Of a DNA stretch of 64,000 bases, positions 48,986 through 61,698 are shown in pieces. This DNA comes from Sipunculus nudus. Taxonomy: Eukaryota; Annelida; Sipuncula; Golfingiida; Sipunculidae. Within the stretch, counting starts at the first letter, position 1; the number at the start of each line of letters is the position of its first letter. The notes beneath the pieces were generated by a model. That model was not told the origin of the DNA. It saw only the letters and a list, made by a program, of their open reading frames with translations, and made no database searches. The DNA is taken from contig CM049306.1 of NCBI GenBank assembly GCA_026874595.1, positions 93,301,642 to 93,365,641 on the forward strand, written 5' to 3'. The translations under genes and the position numbers were made by a program.

Positions 48986-51900
48986 CACTGTACCCTGACT
49001 GGATGAATAATATTGCATGTTTCAGTGTTTTTTAAATTGATCATGATGCCAGGTCATTCAAGTGATGAAACCAGAGTCTCTCTGGTCAGTCTGTCTGTTT
49101 GTCAATCTGTCTGTCAAGCAAGGGCCTTCACCAGCAGAATCAAGGAAAATTCGCTTATTTGCCTAGACATCAAGAAATTGTTTTCTTGAGCTGATTTGCT
49201 CATTAAGGGAAATTTTACCATGGGCTAAGCTTGCATCATTAGTTAATTTTGTTGAAGATGTATATCCATATATAGAATCAAATGCTAAAAATACTTATCA
49301 GGTGCAGCTGTACCAGGACATCAGTCAGCCTTGATACTCCACACAAACATGACAAAATAACTTGGTATATTGCGAAGGGACATGAATAGGAGAGTCTTTA
49401 TATATAATTATATGTGTCAAGTCATGTTTTATCACCCTTTGTTTGTCTAGAACTTTGTTTATTAGCATCATTTACTTATAATATGGCAAAATTAGAGTAT
49501 TTTTGATATATATAAAGAGTAACATGTGTAAGTTACCACATTTTTAACAAAGTGAAACTAGTGACACCCTTTCCTCAGAGATAATTGTATTAAAGTTATC
49601 AGTAGTGTACATGTCTTATCACCATCTGTGTACCAACATTCAATGTACTGATGGCATTGATAAGAAGACAAGGAAGGAAGTGACACACGGAACAGCACAA
49701 ATAGTAAAATAAAAGAAAATTCAGCTGTATATACTGCTTATCAAAATGACAGCACTTGTATTGGCTGTACTATAGTCATATAGAAAGCATAACCTTTATT
49801 CCCTACCCAATGTCCTATACAATGGAAATCCTGGCTGCTGTTGTAAAAACGATTAGTCACATTGCAGAAAGTTTGTAATACAACCATTCTGTAAGCATCT
49901 TATAATACTAACCAGGGCAACAATTTTCAGGTCTTTTGGCTGCGTTTCAGCAAGCAGATGATGAATGAAAGTCACTAACAGGATTTTAGGATTAACCAGG
50001 CTGAGTATGACTATAATATGCTTAATACCCAGCATGCCAGCAGCTGCCCAGGCCCTGATAAGACAAAGGACTGGACCAATGCATAAAATGAAGACAATCA
50101 CGACTGTTCCCCAGCGTAAACTCAGACCTTATTTAGCTTTTTCATTGATTGGGTTTACCGTCTAGCTGTCTATTACCCCTGACACTTCTCCTTAGACATA
50201 TGACTGCAGATGTTTTACCACTTTACAGTTATAAAATAGATCAGCTTTGCCTATAAGTTCTGTAAAACCACTCTCCAGGGATACACTGTGATGTTTATGT
50301 ACATTTTAGCTTGCTTTGAGGTTTGTTTAAGCAGATCGAACAGTGGCAGTGACTTAAGTTTACATAAAGCACTAGATCTAAAGGGTGAAGCTTTTAGGGA
50401 ATACTTGTCAGCATACATTATTAAACAGATTTGTCTGTGAACTTCCCAAAATTAGGGGGAAAAAACATGTTTTTGTTGTTGTATATTCCTCTGAGCTGTA
50501 TATTCAAATGTACATCTTATTTTGCCTTCAGTCATCTTTCAAATGAAAAGCGTTACTAGCTTACAACATTCACCATTATTCAGGTCTGTATGTTTTATAC
50601 CACCAGGTAATTTAAGCCAGTATGAAGGAAGCTATGAGTAAAGATTTTGCATTTTTTGCTTGTCTAAATTATATGTATTTTTCTCAGTATTTATGTTGCT
50701 TAGATGTAAATTGAAACTGATCTTCCAAAAACAGTTGATTTTATTACCAGCACCAGATAGAGACACTACTGTCAGATACAGCATGCCAGTCTTTCACACA
50801 CTGTTACTGTTCACTTTTGTTTGCACTAGAGCAAAGTAACCTTAGAAACACTTGTTTGAAATAGATATAGATGTATGCTGTTCTGGTTCTTTAAAGTGCA
50901 TGTGTGTCTTGCATCATTATGCGGATATAAAATTTCTGTCAGTAATCTGTTTCATCAAAGAAGGCAGGTTTATATATGTCTGTTCCATTTTGTCAGGACA
51001 AGTGGAACCATCGTAAGTACCTTAAGTTAACAGCATCTTTGCTGAATTTGTCTTGAATTGACCAAGCTAGAATCTGTGTTATTTTTACCACAACACAAAG
51101 TAATATAAACAGGATATGACTGGGACTGCCATACGAGTGGGTAGTTAATTTGTTCAGACAGATGGGTAAAATCATTTGGCTGATGTGGTGTAAATACAGA
51201 TCACAGGATAATGAAATTCACATGTGTCTGTATAGTTTTAGTAGTTATGGCAATCAGTAAAGCAATTATTGAAGTACTGTTTAGTTTTAGTAGTTAAGGC
51301 AGTCGTTAAAGTAATTATGGAAGAACATGTGTAATGTGATGGTTATCATGATTTTCCAGGATTAATTTTCCAAATGAAAGTAGATACCCCGAACAAAGAA
51401 TGTATGAAGTAATATAGAGTTAAAGCTCATAAACTAAAACAAGGCTGAACAACAAGTGTTCATTTTTGTGAGAGCAGTAGGGTAATCAACCTGACGAAGA
51501 ACTGAGCTATACAGTAATGGATTTGAGACTAGAATATAAATTGGCCATTATACACATGAGTGAGTTAGTTCCCTGTATGCTTTAGACACAGATCCTGTTT
51601 GCTGTATGGGGCTTCCAGCATGAAATTACAACAGCTATTAGTTGGGTCGGGTAAACATGTCGTCCAATATCAATGGAACATAATAACATTTACCCAATTT
51701 TTGCTATGTTCTGATGATTGACAGGCAGCGATCAAAGCAGCTTTTCCCATAACATTTTGTTTTCATCTGTGGAATGTGAAATATTCTCGGGTAATATTTG
51801 TGTGTTATTAAATCCTGGTTTATGTTTGATGTGAATTGATGGATAAGGTCACTGGGTGCATTCCATGTTAAGTGCAAAAACCTTCCCTCTGCCATAGGTT

Positions 51901-52317
51901 ATTTTTTTACCCTCAAGCAGTGTAGTTTTATGCCAGCACAATGGTGCTTATGGCCAGCTGTAGTGTGAGACGAAGACACAAAAGAGGTTGTTGGTGTTAT
52001 CTGAGCGGCTTTATTTCTCCAGAAGAGAGATATATTTGTCCAGGTGTTAGAGGTCCTACCTGAGGTGTCTTGATAGATTAAACCTACATCTTACCTGTAC
52101 TGATTACAGATAACGAGGCCATTAATCATCATATCCCTCATCAACTAGTCACTTCTGTGTCAGTGACACCTGCATTTACTATGGAAGGTTATCATAATCA
52201 GTGTTAGTGATCTGGTAATTAATAATGTTTACAATTCCTGAAATCTGTAAGTTTATCAAAATGTGAAACCTGGATTTGATCAGTTACTTATGGTGAGGCT
52301 CAAACACCCTAGGCATA
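48986..52317. other. Non-coding stretch, unique
   Basis: No gene supported. It contains a 49-bp duplication at 51233-51323, listed separately. Small CTGTCTGT-type repeats lie near 49085-49115. Confidence 0.5.
51233..51323. repeat. 49-bp tandem duplication (two diverged copies)
   Basis: TAGTTTTAGTAGTTATGGCA (51233) and TAGTTTTAGTAGTTAAGGCA (51282) start two adjacent copies, with AATTATTGAAG or AATTATGGAAG near the end of each. Confidence 0.75.
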
Positions 52318-52443
52318 GGGTTCTTGATAATAACCGAAAAGTACCAAAAAGTACATAAAAGTATACCGAAAAAGTACTTTTCGGTAAACTTTTCAGTACT
52401 TTTCGGTATACTTTTTGGTACTTTTCAGTAATTATCAAGACCC
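52318..52443. mobile_element. Compact foldback element made of ACCGAAAAGT-like iterations
   Basis: The left end GGGTTCTTGATAATAACCG is mirrored at the right end (CAGTAATTATCAAGACCC). Between them both arms consist of a 10-12-bp motif (ACCGAAAAGTAC, CAAAAAGTAC, ATAAAAGTAT, ACCGAAAAAGTAC) and its reverse complements. The whole 126 bp can therefore fold into a long hairpin centred near 52377. There is no coding capacity. It could be a tiny MITE or foldback element, or a local palindromic expansion. Confidence 0.75.
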
Positions 52444-55367
52444 AAGGAATGGCCTAGATTTGAGTTGACAGGGCAGATATCATCCTCTTTATGTATGCCT
52501 ATATTCTGAGCTTCAGGGTATGGATTCATTTATTTCATCAGATAAACTGTCACTTGAGTTAGAAGTGTCTCTGATTTACATCTGTTTTGCAGCTGAACCT
52601 GTATGAATATTCATTGTTTATGGGAAGCCTCTCAGTTGTTGTTGATATTGTGGTGTTCAAAGTTCAGAAATCCTTGTCAGTAATGAATAGGGACAACTCA
52701 TTATTTTTATTTTTCTTCAGAAACTTTGTAGTAATTATATCAACATCTGAGTTTATTGCTCTTCTTAAAATTTCAGATATTTTAAATAGAATGTTAGTCA
52801 TAACTTGTCAGTGGTGTATATATATTGGCCATATGAAGCAAACTTTTTTTTTGTTAAAGGACAAAATCATAAATTTAATTTTTTAAATTATTTTAAAGGA
52901 ACATAATTCTTTATCTTCAGGATATAACAAAAGTAAGAGTCTTTAGTTGACAGTCTTTGTTTTGGCTTCATGTGCTGCAGGGAGGACAGTTGTTCCTGAA
53001 TTATTAGACAGATGTCAGCACTGTACAGCACCCAGTTGCTGCAGTCCTGGTTTGTGGCTTGCACTACAACTTTTCAGTTATATGGATTACAGTTCAGAAT
53101 TTCAAATCTTTTCCGGGTTGTGGCTTCTGTACATGAATTTGTCTGACAATTCCCATAACCTAAATTATACAGAGCTGAAACTGATACCAGTAATATTTAC
53201 ATAAACACTGTAGCATTGGTTTGTTAGACTTGTATAAACATGTAACATTCAATTAACAATGATCAAAGAGATCAGATGAGAACAGTTTGTATAGTGTAAA
53301 CTTGACAATACATACTCAGGAAATCAGTAGGTCTCAGGGGCTCAGGTAACAAGGGTGTCAGGTAAGCTAGTTATTACATAATCCTGGAAAAGACAGGAAA
53401 TACTCCCAACCTTGTGGAGATTCTCACGTTCAGTCTGTGAGGTAAGGTTTCAAGCTAGGCATGGAGGCATGGTGCTTTAACCATGTTCTCACAGTGAAAA
53501 AAGTTGGAATTTAACATCACACTGTCAGGTGTGATTAAGTATAAGATACCTGAGGATTATTAACAAGCCAGGAATGTAGAAGTGAGATAAAAAAAAAATA
53601 ACACAGACAAGGTGAGTGTCAGAGGAAGCAGCTGGTATTTTAGTCAAATTAATCCTGTGACCTCATGATCTTTAGCATGTGTTTCTCTGTGGGTAGCATG
53701 TAATTTAGGGTATTATCATGTTCAGCTTCGTATTTTACGTAGGGATGTTGCATTGCTTACACAAGTTGCAGCATTATTTTATATTCAAGCAAATAACATT
53801 TTGCTATATTGATTCATAAACCAGCTTATGTTTGGAGAGACAGCATATCTCAAGGGACCTTGTGGTTTTACAGAAAAGTATGTTTTAAGAAACCAGTGTA
53901 TGTTGATATTTTTCTTCAAAAGTAGGGTCAAGGGTTCAGGGTAATGATCTAGGAATGAACTTGCACTTTGATATCTGTGACAGCCAGATCATGTGATGGT
54001 ACGTAATGTCACATGATCTGCAGACAGATGTACCGTTTTGTCATGCTGCAGGATAGTGTCAGTTGTGTGGTATGTTATTGATGCATAACTTTCACATTTT
54101 ACAGGTATATAGTGAATCTGATATATATCTATATTCCTTGGTGGTCATAGTTGTTGTACACTGGTGTATTGTAGCATATTTGATTTAGCTGATAAACATC
54201 TCACAATGTATCATAAATGTTTGAATCACATTCATTATTTAACTAAAATAAATAATAAAATGATATGAGAAAGTCAAAATAGAGCCATATATATAAATAT
54301 ATATGTGAATCTATGAAATGCTATTAAATAAAACCCCTTTATATGAGAAGTATTTGACTATTAGTTTAATGTCAACTTGCACATGTAAGTGTAACACTCC
54401 TGAAGATGTGTTCATTTGTCTGCAGGGTGAATTATGAATTAATATTTATAACCTAAAGGGTAAAATATTCATAAATAACCTAATTAATTTTCAGATCAGT
54501 GTGTCACAGGTCTTCAACTAAGCTGGGTATACATGTAGTGTGTATAATATTATGAGTCATAATTTACTAATGAATCATTCTATTTGCCCAAAGTCCATCC
54601 ATAACACTGCAACAGGCAGCCTTAAGCTGTGGAGGGTGTGTCCCTCGAGAACAATGCTTATCCCTTACACTAGTAGGTGGACTGAATGAAAAACCACTGG
54701 TATTTGATGTAAGTCTATATATACATATATATATATGTATAGTTGCTATAGTATAAAAGCAGTCAGAGTCATGAGTCTTATCAGATTGATTGACAGTTGA
54801 GTGTTTGTTATATGGCTATCTTGGCTAATATGGTCATATAGTATTAGTATCACATACCTGACATAATGCATACCTTGGTGGATTGGTTTATATGCAGTGT
54901 ACACAAACTCGGGTGTCTGCCAGTTGACATATTATTTGCTGTTTATCATACCTTACATAACACAGTGATCAAAGTACACAGTATCAGAAATACTTCCTAT
55001 CAGACATCACTTAATAGGAAGACGCAAGTAGTCACCAAGTGATACAGTATATAGTAGGTTGATATCTCAGTTACTCAGGTAAATCTTTTATTTTCTACTT
55101 AAAGTTCAACAGGTATTGCTTTTTGTTTGTTTGTTTGTTTTTGTTGCACACATAAGAGGCCACTTTTTCTATCAGTCTGTACAATGTTAGTTTGCTGTAT
55201 ACATGTATGATATCAGTTTCTATCCCAACTAGCCATATGACACCTAATATAACTGACTGATACCTCTCTTCTGCATTTTTGCCAGATGTAATGTAGTTTT
55301 CATTTAGACCTGGTCCCACAGGATAGTGTTGATATGAAGCTGTTGACAACAGTCAGGGTGTCACACT

Positions 55368-55382
55368 GGCGCCCCCTGGTAG
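55368..55382 (-). promoter_or_regulatory. CTCF-like motif (strongest)
   Basis: The reverse complement CTACCAGGGGGCGCC matches CCASYAGRKGGCRSY at 14 of 15 positions with the full AGGGGGCGCC core, the form most typical of strong CTCF sites in animals. It is oriented towards the + strand site at 24345-24359. Confidence 0.5.
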
Positions 55383-58300
55383 ATGGCCAGGTACTAAACA
55401 TTGGTTTCCCAGGATTTCATTAACAAATTTGACTCTGCAAGAAATTGGGTTGTTCGTCACATAATGGTCTTATCCTGACAACAACAGCAGTGTAGTAATT
55501 GTGAGAGTTTTTCACTCAGTTAATAAACTGATGTACTAAAACCCCTGGATGAACAATATGCAGGTATCATTAATCAAATGTTGTCACAGTAACCCTTTTT
55601 ATAAAAACAACTGGATTTTTTTGGGTATTTTTTTTTGTGCATGCTGTTTTAGACTGAGATTAGCTCCATTCCTCTAATAGATGTTGTTTTTACATAAAAG
55701 GGCATTTTCATTATCTTTATATGGTAGCATTTTATCTTCTGGTGGTGTTTTAATGTTGCTGCCATGTCATTGTTTAGTTCATTTGGAAGGTTTAATAGTG
55801 ACTGATTTTCACTTTTGTCAGGAAAATAGAAATTATTAATCCCAATGGTTTACATTGATTGCAATATTTAGATGTTATTTGGTAGGATGCTTTTACATAA
55901 TGCTGGATATTTACCCTGAAGGAATTATTGTTAATTCATGTGCATCAGTAGCAGAATAAGGAACATTTAGTCAAAACTACCCATTCCATTTAAAAAATGA
56001 CATCAGTTCACTCAGTGGAATTAAAAGAGCAATATGATATGCAGGAATCACTCAGCGTTGAGAAAAGTTGATGTTCAAAAATGGCTAGCAAGAAAGAAAA
56101 AATATTGCAGAATTGAAGAACTTTAGCATTAAAGGGTTTCAGTCATGTTTTATAAGTAGATTTAGTGACATCTGATGAATGTGTGTGTTAAGATGCCAGG
56201 AATCTGACAAACTGAGACATCCACTAATGGTCCTTGTGGCAGTGTTACCAAGAAATAACAACTACTTATTGATTTTACCCCTTGGATGAATCCAGAAAAC
56301 ATCAGCTGTCAGCATCCATGGAAAAGCTTACTGGAAACCATCAATATTTAGGTTTTCAACCCCCTATGTTGGGCATCAGCAAATATATATACAAGTATAG
56401 TGTTTCTCCTGAGTTCCCATGCTAACAAAAAAAACTTGTTTGTGGAAAAAGGGAAAGTAGATTTGCTGGGGTTTCTTTGGAAAAACTTGATATGTTTTGT
56501 ACACAAATGAATGGACTTCCTGTAAAGAACAAGCGCTAGGTTCATGTATGTCAGGGTTTTACCAAAAGAAGGCGTGCTTTGTGGATTGTCTTTGATATGA
56601 CATGCCATCCAGATGTTCTTCATTGCCGTGGTAACGGTTATTTCCAGATTGGGGAGCACAGCTGTAACCTCAATCCTAACCTGGGTTAATTATTGTTTCT
56701 TCCCTTTGTAGTCATGCACCAGGAAAAAAATAAAAAATAAATACATGTATAAGTCAGAAACGGGAAGAAAATTTTTTTTGTGTGGCCCATGTTCTGTGTG
56801 GCTTTGACTCAGTCATTGTGTGAACACATATATACATGTATAGTTTCAGTTTATTGGCATGTATTTTAGTATAGTTAAAATACAGTCAGCAGCAAAAAAT
56901 ACTTATTTGATGATAAGCATTTGTCCAAGCCATCCTAGAAATCGGTAAAAAAAACCTCAGGGAATTTAAGAAAAATGGGAAAATTGATTGTGCCCAAAGG
57001 GAAAGTCATCAGGTGAAGAGAAGATGGTAACTATAGAGAAAGTGGTCAGTTCACAAGAGAGAAAGTGGTCAGTATGTTGTATCATTTCTCATGTTGAAAC
57101 ATTATATTTGGAGGATGATTGTCTGTTGCCAGGAAAAGGTCAAAATAATTATCCTTTAATATTCACAATTCATTAGCAAAAAATTAAGGATTTTTTTTAA
57201 TAATATGCTGAAAATCCTGTTAATAGGATGGTTAATAATGAGGTCCTGAATGGCTGGTTCTAATGGCTTGATAAACATCCTGTGCCAGATATGGAATCCT
57301 GTAATGGCCAATAGCGGGGAATTGGCCAGTTGATATAAAGGAGATGACCATTAACTGTTGGGGTCCCCACATCCTGATGGCATTCAGAATCAATACTAAA
57401 ACCTATCAATAGCCAGGTCTGTAACGTACCTCTGCTTGTGTCTGTATTTTAGTTTTATCATAGTCTTTAGGTTTTTAAAATATCCTTGCTGCATCCATAC
57501 AGATATACATACATCATGTGTGCATTTTCATCTGATTATGATAGTTATTCTAATGACTTCTACTTTTCCTGAGACATTAGATCTGTAAAAAAACTTTCTT
57601 TGGCATGGTCACAACATGAACTAATTTGTTTCTAATAAACCAGTGCATTAATAATTTGCTTTCATAAAAACCTTAAACCTACCTTTCTGATAACACATTG
57701 ACATAGAGGCGACTCCCATGCATGCCTGGATAGTCAGTGATAGCAGGCAGGCATTTTGAACCAACAGTAACATGCTTTCTGTGAGACCAGACTGCAGTAG
57801 ATTAAAGCCAATTGTTTACAGCTCACAAAACATAGAACGGTTCCTATAGACTTTTTCATGTTTGATTTACTTAGCTGAGCGAGCCATGGAATTTCTCTGA
57901 TCCATGAGTGATGATTAGTACTTGAGTTATTGTGGCTTGAGGGGTAGGGTGAAAAGGGAACTCCCAGGGGTGTACTGTAACAAGGAACACTTAATGGGGG
58001 TGAGGATATTATAACCCTGTACCCACATTCTGTCACGCACCACCATGAGGTGACATAACCAGAGAGAGTGAGGTCAGGAGGGTGTCACCCCTGCAGTGTA
58101 GAGGTCAGAGAAGATGGGTGCTTAGAATACATAAACAGGTTTAATTATACAGCTACCTCAGATATATAAATAACACTTGAAAGATATGTATATTATCACA
58201 ACATGCTATTAAAGAACAGTGGTTTCATATTTTCAGATTATATTATTTCAATAGAAGAAGAATTAAATGAAGTGTTTATTTTAACACCTCACAACCAATC

Positions 58301-59032
58301 AGCGTTATTTTACGGTGCTGTGACCGCTGGGTTGACGGGTCAGTTAGCCTTGTGTGTTGTATTTGTATGCTCTGTGGTGCTCCTGTGCATTCAAGTGTAC
58401 ACAAGCGTGGCCCAACCTTCCCCGAGCAACAGTCTACATATATAAACTGTTGTGGTGTGGTTAGCCGTGACACTGATGTCAGTGATTGCAATCACACTCT
58501 CAACAAGAGGACCACAATAAATAGATTTTATAACAAGTGACTTGCAACTCAGTAGAACACTGTAATTTTTTACTGTGGTATAACTGTAGACTCTCAAAAA
58601 CTGGGATTACTTTTTCTCCAGGGTCGTATCGTCATTGTGTACATAAGCAGCCAATATGTCATGTGATTTGTGTTTATACCTGTGTACCTCACCTGGTTTA
58701 CCTACTGATGTCAAGTGGCAGGTTGGCATGCAACTCCCAAAGGTGGGCAATACTGCCAGTGTAAAAAAGCACCTAACAAAATCATGAGGTTTAATACATA
58801 GACCTCCTGTTTACCTGGAGTGCATAGAGCCTGTGGATTTTTTACCTGAGCTCCTGCAATACTTAGGAATGTGATCTCTCCAGGTCAGACATTTTGAGAC
58901 CTGTAAGTGACAATTGTGTCTGTCAAAAAACTTCGAAGCCTTTCCACAATATTTGGACCTGAATTGGAAAGTATCTGATTAGCAGGACTGGATTTATCTC
59001 ATATTTAGCAAAGATATGTGGTTATTTAATTG

Positions 59033-59052
59033 TTTTTTTTTGGGGGGGGGGG
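59033..59052. repeat. Poly-T/poly-G junction
   Basis: A T run of about 9 followed by a G run of about 11. A simple sequence with no other signal. Confidence 0.85.
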
Positions 59053-60710
59053 CACAGTTTTAATATTGTGACTAATTGTTATGGGTATTGACATGATGCT
59101 GGATACAGCTGACATTAATAACTGAAGACCTTTGTGACAGGCCACCTGTGAGAGGATACAGTATCAGCTGATTACAATACCATAGTGAAGTACTTTGGAA
59201 CTAGAGTGATATTATACATTGAGTTGAACTGGTATGTACCAAGGGTGGGCCTCTACCTCAAATCTGAAGTACAACAAAAGTTGCCACAATAGCAATCCTG
59301 TACCTCCGTAAACGTGCCAGAGTGGAGTTTTAGCAGTTTGTCGAGAGCTCACATAGTCCTGTAATACATGCAGCAGTGATGTCATCCTCTTTCCTAGATG
59401 CATAACGCAGTGAATCTCCCATGGGCTGTGGTCAAGGCAAGTCAGCAAATAGTCTGGATACACAGGTAACTAACTACGACAAAGCTGAGGTCAGCACAGA
59501 ATACAAGCACAATAGAATACAGAAATATATATAACCTGATATTGCCCATTATTAATTATACTTTCATATTAATAATGCTAGCATCACATTGTGACTTTAC
59601 CTTAATAACTGTGGATATGTAACAGGTCATGTTTATATTCTGTCAGTGTGAAAGAATCTTTGACCAGATTCTTTATTATGTTTATATTATGTTGAGACTT
59701 TAGGCTTTGTAGTATTACTAGTCTTTGCAATTTCTTCAGCTTATTGCAGGACCTGTAAGGCCACTTAAATTATTTTTATTTTACTTGATTATTAAAATTA
59801 ATCAGACCAGTTTCTGTTATTTATCGGTAGCAGTAGCAGTGAGAATTTTCACAGTTAGCCCCCACCCAGTGTTTGTTAGCAGGCTTAATGGGAAAACTGT
59901 ACCCCACAGTCATGTGTCACTCACTGAAGAGTGCGCCTTTTGGGGGATCCCCTTTATAATACACCCAGGACCTGCAGGTGAGGAACACCAAGCCTGGTTG
60001 ATGCAAGGATTATTGTGTGGAACACCCGGTCTTGTAGTCCAAAACTGGAATGGAATTCTGTAGATGTTCATAATACTTAGTGAAACAAGCATTACAAAAT
60101 GAAGGCAGTTACCTCCACCTGAAAAAAAATTAAATAAATTGTGAAAAAAAAAAAAGTTAAAATCAGTGTTTCAGATATATCAGTCTGTCATCATGTATTG
60201 GCAATGGTTGTGCTCTTATTACTTCAATTATTTTTACCCAAAATAGGCAGAAGATAATTGCAGAACACAGATTATATTATGGCTTTAACTTTTTTACACA
60301 CAAAAAGCACACCTCACTTCTTGCATTAAACTTAACAGCTCTTCAATATTTATGACTATAACAAAAATAAAAGGGTCAAATTCTTTCATGTGAGGTTTGG
60401 TTGGATCATATCATGATATGTAATGAGACCATGTCCTTTGGTTAGCAAGGAAGTCCCTGTAGTGCTTAGTGAAACACTTGATGGCATCATGCTTCACTTT
60501 GTGAAGTCGGAAGCTATGATATTGAGATATGGCCAGTGATAGAACAATGTGTGAAGCTTCCACTTAGCGGGTCACACTTGGTGCCAGAGTACCACCTCTC
60601 ATGACCACAGCTAATCAGAAAATAATCAGCAGAAACTCTCAGTCAACTACTTGTGCCCAGGTTCACACATAACTCACAAGGCACGTGTGTTTACTAGGTG
60701 ATAATTATTA

Positions 60711-60782
60711 CCACCAGGGCTAATGGAAATTCACCCACGGCTGGGGGAATCCCCAGTGGATAAGCCCCTGGTGCTATAAATA
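60711..60782. promoter_or_regulatory. Imperfect palindrome followed by a TATA-like box
   Basis: Outer arms CCACCAGGGCT and AGCCCCTGGTG pair with one bulge. Inside them CTGGGG and CCCCAG form a second stem around a short loop. TATAAATA at 60775-60782 follows directly. It could form a cruciform or act as a core promoter. No gene start is evident downstream, and the open frame there begins with TTG rather than ATG. A weak call. Confidence 0.25.
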
Positions 60783-61558
60783 ACTTTGTCAGCAACTAAA
60801 TTCAGTATGCACATATTCCATTTTGTCTGATTGGAACCATTGCATTGGCATTTCTCATGCCTGCATATCTTCCCATGCGGCCATTGTTCATCCAAAGAGC
60901 CTTGTTTGTTCTCCCAACCAATCGAGTCCGTATTTTTAGCTAGGGAACAATCAGATATCTGGCCAGATGGATTCTGCTTGGAGGCTCATGGACAGGGGAG
61001 GTTAGGCCTAGTGTTTCTCGTTACTCCAAGATCAATAACAACCCGGGCGAGGCTTCCCTTACCCCAGCAAGAAAGAGAGTTGTCCTTCTTGGTTGCACTT
61101 ACACGTCCAAATTGATCCTTTCAGATTGGGCACTGTGAGCCCATAACAAATTCATAATGTAGCAATGAGTCATTATGTTAATGAGGTATGCCATGTTAAT
61201 TTCCTGGCCTGGAGTGAAGGTGCAGCCCTGAAGACTAAACAACCCACAGACTCTGGCTGCATGGGGCTTGACACCACATGTGAATTCATGTGAACTGGTG
61301 GACTTGAGTTGTTGGCGATATTGCCAAAGACATGATTGGTGGTTACCAATAATACAGTGCAGGATTGATCTGCCAGCAACAGCCGCTGACAGTACTCTGC
61401 TTGACTGCAGCCAGTAAGATTCAAGCCCTGCTGTAGCAACTAATTGAGCAAAATTCACCCTGTATCTGTGTGGGGTTTTGTTACCATGGAAATGGAACCA
61501 TAATTATAGTGATTGAGGGCTTGTGATTGTCTGTGTTTTGAGAGGGTGATGCAGGAAA

Positions 61559-61690
61559 ATGGAGTATATGGCTGATGCCATGGCTGATGAAGGAATGTCC
61601 GAGAACCTGGGACCGCGGCATACTCTCTACATGTGTACTTGGGTACCTCTGTCCCTGGATGAAACTATTCTGGATCTTCTACGCAAGTAG
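61559..61690 (+). CDS. Small ORF or first-exon candidate (hypothetical, 43 aa)
   Basis: An ATG in a good context (GAAAATGG) starts a 43-codon frame ending in TAG. The peptide begins MEYMADAMADEGMSENLGPR and ends SLDETILDLLRK. It is acidic at the start and more codon-like in composition (GCC, CTG, GAT, GAA) than its surroundings. It could be a complete micropeptide. It could also be a first exon that leaves before the stop through a rare GC-type donor (GCAAGT at 61683-61688). I recognise no family. A CTCF-like motif overlaps its last codons. Confidence 0.2.
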   Translation: MEYMADAMADEGMSENLGPRHTLYMCTWVPLSLDETILDLLRK

Positions 61691-61698
61691 GTGGCAGG
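61684..61698 (+). promoter_or_regulatory. CTCF-like motif
   Basis: CAAGTAGGTGGCAGG matches CCASYAGRKGGCRSY at 13 of 15 positions. It overlaps the end of the small ORF at 61559-61690. Confidence 0.25.

Larger units (their letters stand above)
52444..61558. other. Non-coding stretch, unique
   Basis: No gene supported. It holds a CTCF-like site (55368-55382), a poly-G/poly-T junction (about 59033-59052), a short direct repeat AGAGAAAGTGGTCAGT (57036 and 57058), AT-rich palindromic tracts near 54290-54305 and 54716-54742, and a structured palindrome with a TATA-like box at 60711-60782. Confidence 0.5.

Noticed and set aside
60831-61115. 94-codon open frame downstream of a TATA-like box
   Set aside because: The frame begins with TTG, not ATG. 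The internal sequence has no domain or splice signals.
61099-61458. 119-codon minus-strand open frame, the longest in the window
   Set aside because: At this length in 64 kb it is expected by chance. It overlaps an 88-codon frame in another phase and shows no recognisable motif or splice context.
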